Positions 59,484 through 64,000 of a DNA stretch of 64,000 bases are shown piece after piece (the stretch's first letter is position 1; each line of letters starts with the position of its first letter). The position numbers and the translations under genes are program-made. Source of the DNA: Dipteronia dyeriana (Eukaryota; Streptophyta; Magnoliopsida; Sapindales; Sapindaceae); the NCBI GenBank assembly GCA_032871835.1, contig CM065302.1, forward strand, positions 6,679,882-6,743,881, written 5' to 3'. The notes under the pieces are model-generated. The model was not told the DNA's origin. It worked only from the letters and a program-made list of their open reading frames with translations, and did not search any database.

Positions 59484-60038
59484 GGGTAATTAATAATTAG
59501 GTTCTGAATATTTTTTAAAATTTCAAATTGTTTGTGATTTTTACAAAAGTGACGAGCTTAGTCCTAATATTTTTTTTCAAGTGTCTCTCTCTTTTTAAAA
59601 GTGACCAAATTAATCCCTCTAACGATTTAATGGTGTTAAATATAGAGTTGATTTTAACAATGTTATTTAAATTACGTAAATACCATTTATTTGTTGTATT
59701 ATAACAAAAGTTATTTTATTTTTATGTATTAAATTCACCATTATATTTAAAACAAAATCCAAAATTATTATTAACGAAACATTATTTGTATCTTTTTTTA
59801 TTAAAATAATCTAAAATAATTTAAAAATTATCCAAAAATATACGTGTGTTATTATTATATTGTTTAGGAATAAAGTATAATTCTACCCTTATGTAATTAA
59901 AATTAACTGACGGAAATTAGTTAGAAGGACTAATTTGGTATTTGGAAAAAATGTAAGGACTAATTTGGTCAATTTTGTAAAAATCACAAACAATTTGGAA
60001 TTTTAAAAAAAAATCAGAACCTAATTGGTAATTGCTCC
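59484..60038. mobile_element. MITE with long terminal inverted repeats (about 90 bp)
   Basis: 555 bp. The left end GGGTAATTAATAATTAGGTT and reverse-complemented right end GGAGCAATTACCAATTAGGT continue in parallel through TTCAAATTGTTTGTGATTTT and a TTAGTCC box. Long TIRs suggest a Mutator-type MITE. A target duplication is not convincing (AT-rich on both sides). Confidence 0.7.
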
Positions 60039-61869
60039 AAAATAATATAAATTTAATACATTTTGATTTTTTAAAATAAAACATAATACAAAATTAAACA
60101 AATAGATTATATATATATGTTGAGAAATACATTTTTTTAAACCACTTCATTTACTTTTTTTTTTAACATTCCAAAATTTTCAAAACAAAATATAATGGAC
60201 AAGACTAGATTAAGATGAAGCTAACTCAGGGATAAGTCACACCAACTTTCAAGAGTTTCGAGTCACGCTCCCTCGATCAATCATGAAATATTATAATAAT
60301 TTCAAAATAAATAAATAAAATGGTTTAATATGAAAATTGAGATATGCATAAAGAATGAAGCTGTTTATTTAAACAATAATTAAATTAAAATGTGGTGGGA
60401 TTAACATATCTTTCTCAAAAAATAAATAAATAAATAGATATTCATAATGTCACGTAGAAATATAGAAGTGCCTTACATCATTATATTGGAATAACAATTT
60501 AATTTATATTATTCGCAACTTATTTTTTAAGGATTATAGAAGTGTCTTATTATTTGAATTTCACGTATTTCACTTATAAATAAGAATGTGCTATTTCTAT
60601 GGTCATGGTCATGGTCATGCGTTAAGTCTTTTCGGATATTTGGGAGGCTCAGCTCCCCAAACACATCAACATTTTAGTATTTTACTTTTGGATCCATCAA
60701 ACTTGAATACAAAACCAAACTTGAGATATTTTAAATAAAAATAATAATAATAACACAAGTAAAGCAATACGTTCAAAATTCAAAGACGAGCTGCTCCTGA
60801 ATCCTGACAACCGACCTAATCAAAAATTCCATTAAGCACAAACACAAACTAATTAAAATAATTAATTTAAACCAATAACAGGTTAAGCATCTAATATCCC
60901 AAACAACTTGACACCAATAAAACAAACTTGTATATGCCTCATAAATTGTATACTTGATTTCTTCATCCGTAAAAGACAAAGCTCTCCAGTCAATTTAAGT
61001 CCCTAGAGGTAAATCAGGATTAATATACAACAGAAGAATGATGTCTTAAACTCGGAAAATTTAGCAACAAAAAAAGAGTCTATTTTGTCGATAACACTAA
61101 GATTTTTATATGCTCATCTAATACAAAATTAAATTAAATTTTATATGGAGAAACAAGTAGTTGTTCCTAACATCTCCTGCACTTAAAATATATAAAGTGA
61201 ACAATGACACGCTTCTTAATGTTTCTGTGATTAATTTAGTCATTATAATTATTCATAATTAATTAACCATCCAGTTATTTATTTTAAATGAACATTGAAA
61301 TTTGTACAACTTGATATATTGTTACAAGTAATTGGTGATTCATGAATAATAATTACCTAACTATGAGTACTGGGATGTGGGACAAAATAAAACCTAATAA
61401 GAAACTTAGCATGTATAATAGAGTTGCCATATTTACACTAGTTGGTCTAAAATTATTTGTACACCCTAAATTTACAAATGTTCAAAATTTTAACATTAAT
61501 TAAATTATTAATATTTTAAGCAAAATATATTATTTTTTTTTTTTACTATTTTACTTTTTTAAAAAATATTACTGACTAAACTAAATTTAAATCAGAATAA
61601 ATTAAATAAAATTATTAAAGAAAAAACAAAAATATCAAAAGTAAGGATAAAGCCACTGCCTCCTCCCAAAATCTGTGCCCTCCCATATTTTATTTTAATT
61701 ATTTATAGTTGATTTATTTATAATTAGCATTTTCACAATCGGAAACAACTTTTTAATTAACTAACAACGACCTCACCATATCGTTAATCAAGGGTTTATT
61801 TATTGATGGCATAAGAAAGTTAAAACGTTTTTCTCTTCAACAAAATAATGATCAGCTATATACCATGAA
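60039..61869. other. AT-rich intergenic stretch
   Basis: Apart from a possible coding relic at 60773-61010 (-) I see no gene. A GGTCAT triplet repeat occurs at 60600. Confidence 0.5.
60773..61010 (-). pseudogene. Unrecognised coding relic, paralogous to 62544-62738
   Basis: The minus-strand text DWRALSFTDEEIKYTIYEAY resembles GTVFTDEQIKCAINQPF at 62544-62738, and the DNA around CTTGATTTCTTCATCCGT is alike. I do not recognise the family. Given stops just upstream, both are probably exon relics of one duplicated plant gene. Confidence 0.3.
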
Positions 61870-61898
61870 ATTTGGCCATTGAGAGGGTTATCATAAAC

Positions 61899-62025
61899 CT
61901 TTATATTTTTTATAAAAATTATATTACACTAATTCAGGGTTTTATAGGGGAGGAAAGAGGGAGTCTAACCTACAATCTACAAACTCACGGTGTGGGAGTG
62001 AGGGGTTTTACCATCGAACCAATGG
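61899..62025 (-). mobile_element. Probable tRNA-derived SINE
   Basis: On the minus strand the 5' end has an A-box-like TTGGTTCGATGGTA and, about 45 bases on, a B-box-like GGTTAGACTCC (consensus GGTTCGANTCC), then an AT-rich tail. The duplication ATTTGGCCATTGA, extending imperfectly through TTATCATAAAC, flanks it (61870-61882 and 62026-62038). Confidence 0.55.
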
Positions 62026-62143
62026 ATTTGGCCATTGAAAGTGTTATCTCATAAACATCGAAAGTGATATCATAAACTTTAGTTAGTTTAGTAAGGAAGA
62101 AATAAAACTGTTTTGAAAAAACACTTCAAAAATGCACCCAAAC

Positions 62144-62343
62144 TTTAGCTCTGTTTTGTATGTTTCTAGAAAAGCAAATAATGTTGCTCATAGTCTGTCG
62201 AAAATGGGGCTTTTGGTTCCGGAATATGGTTTTTGGATGGAGGATTACCCTCCGTATGTGGAGAGGCTAATTCATGATGAGGCTACGGCCTAGTGTGTTT
62301 GTTATTTGGTTTTTATAATATTTTCCTTCTTCTTCTTAAAAAC
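62144..62343 (+). mobile_element. Severely 5'-truncated L1-type LINE
   Basis: Codes for the last residues of a LINE RNase H (SRKANNVAHSLSKMGLLVPE, WMEDYPPYVERLIHDEATA, stop at 62291) followed by a short 3' UTR and an A-rich tail. The 14-bp duplication AAATGCACCCAAAC is exact (62130-62143 and 62344-62357). Confidence 0.9.
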
Positions 62344-62543
62344 AAATGCACCCAAACATTAATTAAGCTATATGAACTAACGTTAATACAAAAGAATTTT
62401 GAAGGCTAAATCACAAACTCCGTCTCCTTCTTGTTTCATTAATTCAAAATAAAAGGAAAAAAAATGATGAAATGTTCACCTTATTAAAACTGTGTAATAG
62501 CAAAATTTGTAACCTAATTATAAGAACTACTTGCTGATCATGA

Positions 62544-62738
62544 TTATGAATCAAGCACACTCAATAACTTGTCAGCAATAATATAACATGTAAATGGTTG
62601 ATTGATAGCACACTTGATTTGCTCATCCGTGAATACCGTACCCTTCTTCTTATCATAAACTAAACCTGTAGATGATATAGTTAATCGAACTTGCACAGCC
62701 AACTCTGGTAAATGAACCCTAACAGCCATGTAACCCAC
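62544..62738 (-). pseudogene. Unrecognised short ORF, paralogous to 60773-61010
   Basis: An open 64-codon minus frame ending in LLSVLDS. Its KGTVFTDEQIKCAI block resembles the relic at 60773-61010. It abuts the kinase pseudogene on the other strand. Function unknown; it may be an isolated last exon. Confidence 0.3.
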
Positions 62739-64000
62739 TTCGATGACCCTTCTAATGAATGATGAGAAGCTTGGACAGGGTGGATTTGGTTCTGTTTATA
62801 AGGTATTTAAAGCATTAAGAAGCCAAAATCGGTTAAAATGAGTCGATTGAATTCATCCTTATGTTCTTGTATTACAGGGTAGGCTATCAAATGGACAAGA
62901 CATAGCAGTGAAAAGGCTGTCCAATAATTCAGGATAAGGAGAAGCAGAATTTAAAAATGAGGTCATGTTAGTTGCCAGGCTTCAACATAGAAATTTAGTT
63001 AAGCTTTTAGGTTTCTGATTGGAAGAAAATGAAAATCTTCTCTCTACGAATTTCTGCTTAATTCAAGCCTTGATAAATTCATATTTTGTATGGTTGCAAC
63101 TCTACATCTGCATTCATGTTCTTCATTAAAAAAAATATATATAAAAAAACGTTTAAAATCCTGTAATGTGCATGCATCTGCTTGTTATGTATCCTATTTT
63201 TGTTCAATTTGCCTGGTTGAATTTGTAGATCCAATCAAGTGTATTGGATTGGGAGACACGGTACAAAATCATTGGAGGCATAGTTCGAGGGCTCATTTAC
63301 CTTCATGAAGATTCTAGATTACGGATCATTCACCGTGATCTTAAGGCAATCAACATTCTTTTAGATGCAGACATGAATTCGAAAATTTCAGTTTTTGGAA
63401 TGGTTAGGTTGTTTGCATGGAATCAAACTGATGTAGGACAAAGATGAAGGAATCACGACCCATGTCGAATAATTTATTTATTTTCTTATTTTGTTAATTT
63501 GGGTATTTTCTTGTTTAGTAAGTTTATTTATTTTAGTTTGATTAGGAATTAAATTTAGGTTTTGGAAATAAATCAAATTTACCTTTTAGGTAAGATTTGA
63601 TATTTGTTTTCCACTCAAGTTATGAGTCATGAATCTTAGAAGATTCTGATTAGTTTTGATCTTTTCTTATTTTAGTTTTTTTAAAGAATGTCTTATTCGA
63701 GTCGTATTACGATTAGTTTATTATAAATAGTCTTATTATTTTCAATTATTGTAAGTTTTAAACCTTTAATTGATTTTAATAAAATCGTTCCTTTTGAACA
63801 TTTATTTGAGGATTCGAGAGCACCATTTTCTAACAAAGATTAGGGAATGATGACCCCTGTATGGCGGTCCATGCTTGGGTAACTACCGGTCGCTGCGTCA
63901 AGGTTCATCTGAGTGTGCCTCAGGGTTCGATAAAGTGATCATTCTTATTTTCGTCATATCCCGCTGCGTCACAAACTCAAGGCGATACATATAGGATCGT
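62733..64000 (+). pseudogene. Cysteine-rich receptor-like kinase (CRK/DUF26-type) kinase domain, broken, runs off window
   Basis: Exon pieces: up to 62802 (LGQGGFGSVYK, glycine loop), 62878 to about 63080 (GRLSNGQDIAVKRLSNNSG, VMLVARLQHRNLVKLLGF), and 63229-63428 ([34 protein letters not shown]). After a solo LTR (63429-63971) the exon resumes at 63977 with QGDTYRIV. Defects: Gln codon to TAA at about 62935, a stop in GF*LEE at 63017, DFG changed to VFG ([10 protein letters not shown]), and the LTR. The extracellular half is not seen upstream, so it is a 5'-truncated fragment. Confidence 0.85.
63429..63971 (+). mobile_element. Solo LTR, family C, in the kinase exon (TSD CAAAC)
   Basis: 543 bp, TGATGTAGGACAAAG to CCGCTGCGTCA, exactly flanked by CAAAC (63424-63428 and 63972-63976). 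The same family as 23709-24277. Removing it joins the kinase text AWNQT to QGDTYRIV. Confidence 0.93.

Overview
The window is nuclear DNA from a dicotyledonous flowering plant. The evidence is a TIR-NB-LRR (TNL) immune-receptor gene with GT-AG introns (this class is absent from grasses), a broken cysteine-rich receptor-like kinase, very AT-rich spacers, a (TTTAGGG) telomere-type repeat, and nested plant transposons. I cannot name the species. The only apparently intact host gene is the TNL at 53845-58879; nearly everything else is transposon or transposon relic.

Layout. 1-6.7 kb: a decayed Mutator-like element with a transposase on + and a convergent DUF1985/C48 (Ulp1-like) protease gene on -. 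6971-7838: a solo LTR. 8.3-11.5 kb: a broken 'putative gypsy type transposon' (Transposase_28-like) gene. 12.1-19.5 kb: a 5'-truncated Athila-like Ty3/gypsy element with an intact extra ORF after pol and a 3' LTR. 19517-20976: a 3'-truncated LTR. 21.6-34.4 kb: an L1-type LINE split by a Tekay/Del-type chromovirus (22386-32399). That chromovirus itself carries two solo LTRs (23709-24277, 26109-27652), and the LINE carries a hAT MITE (33511-33799).

37068-52119 is a nest at least four deep, with target-site duplications readable at every layer. A PIF/Harbinger-like element (TSD TTA) holds a solo LTR (37476-38377) and a Mutator-like TIR element (38559-51823). The Mutator-like element holds a hAT transposon (39831-51461, TSD GTGGTTGG), which holds a Ty1/copia element (41355-49222, TSD ATAAC).

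53.8-58.9 kb: the TNL gene, five coding exons, TIR, NB-ARC, LRR and C-terminal post-LRR domain, all in frame (1270 codons before the stop). Its TIR exon carries a 144-bp insertion flanked by a 10-bp direct repeat. The insertion is exactly 48 codons, strongly hydrophobic, and could alternatively be removed as a 147-bp GT-AG intron that restores the TIR reading frame. This is the most interesting biology in the window. 59.5-64 kb: a MITE, a probable SINE, a tiny LINE 3' end, and a kinase pseudogene interrupted by a solo LTR of the same family as the one inside the chromovirus.

All element ends, TSDs and splice sites were read by eye from the sequence. Family names rest on recognised protein motifs, not on database searches.
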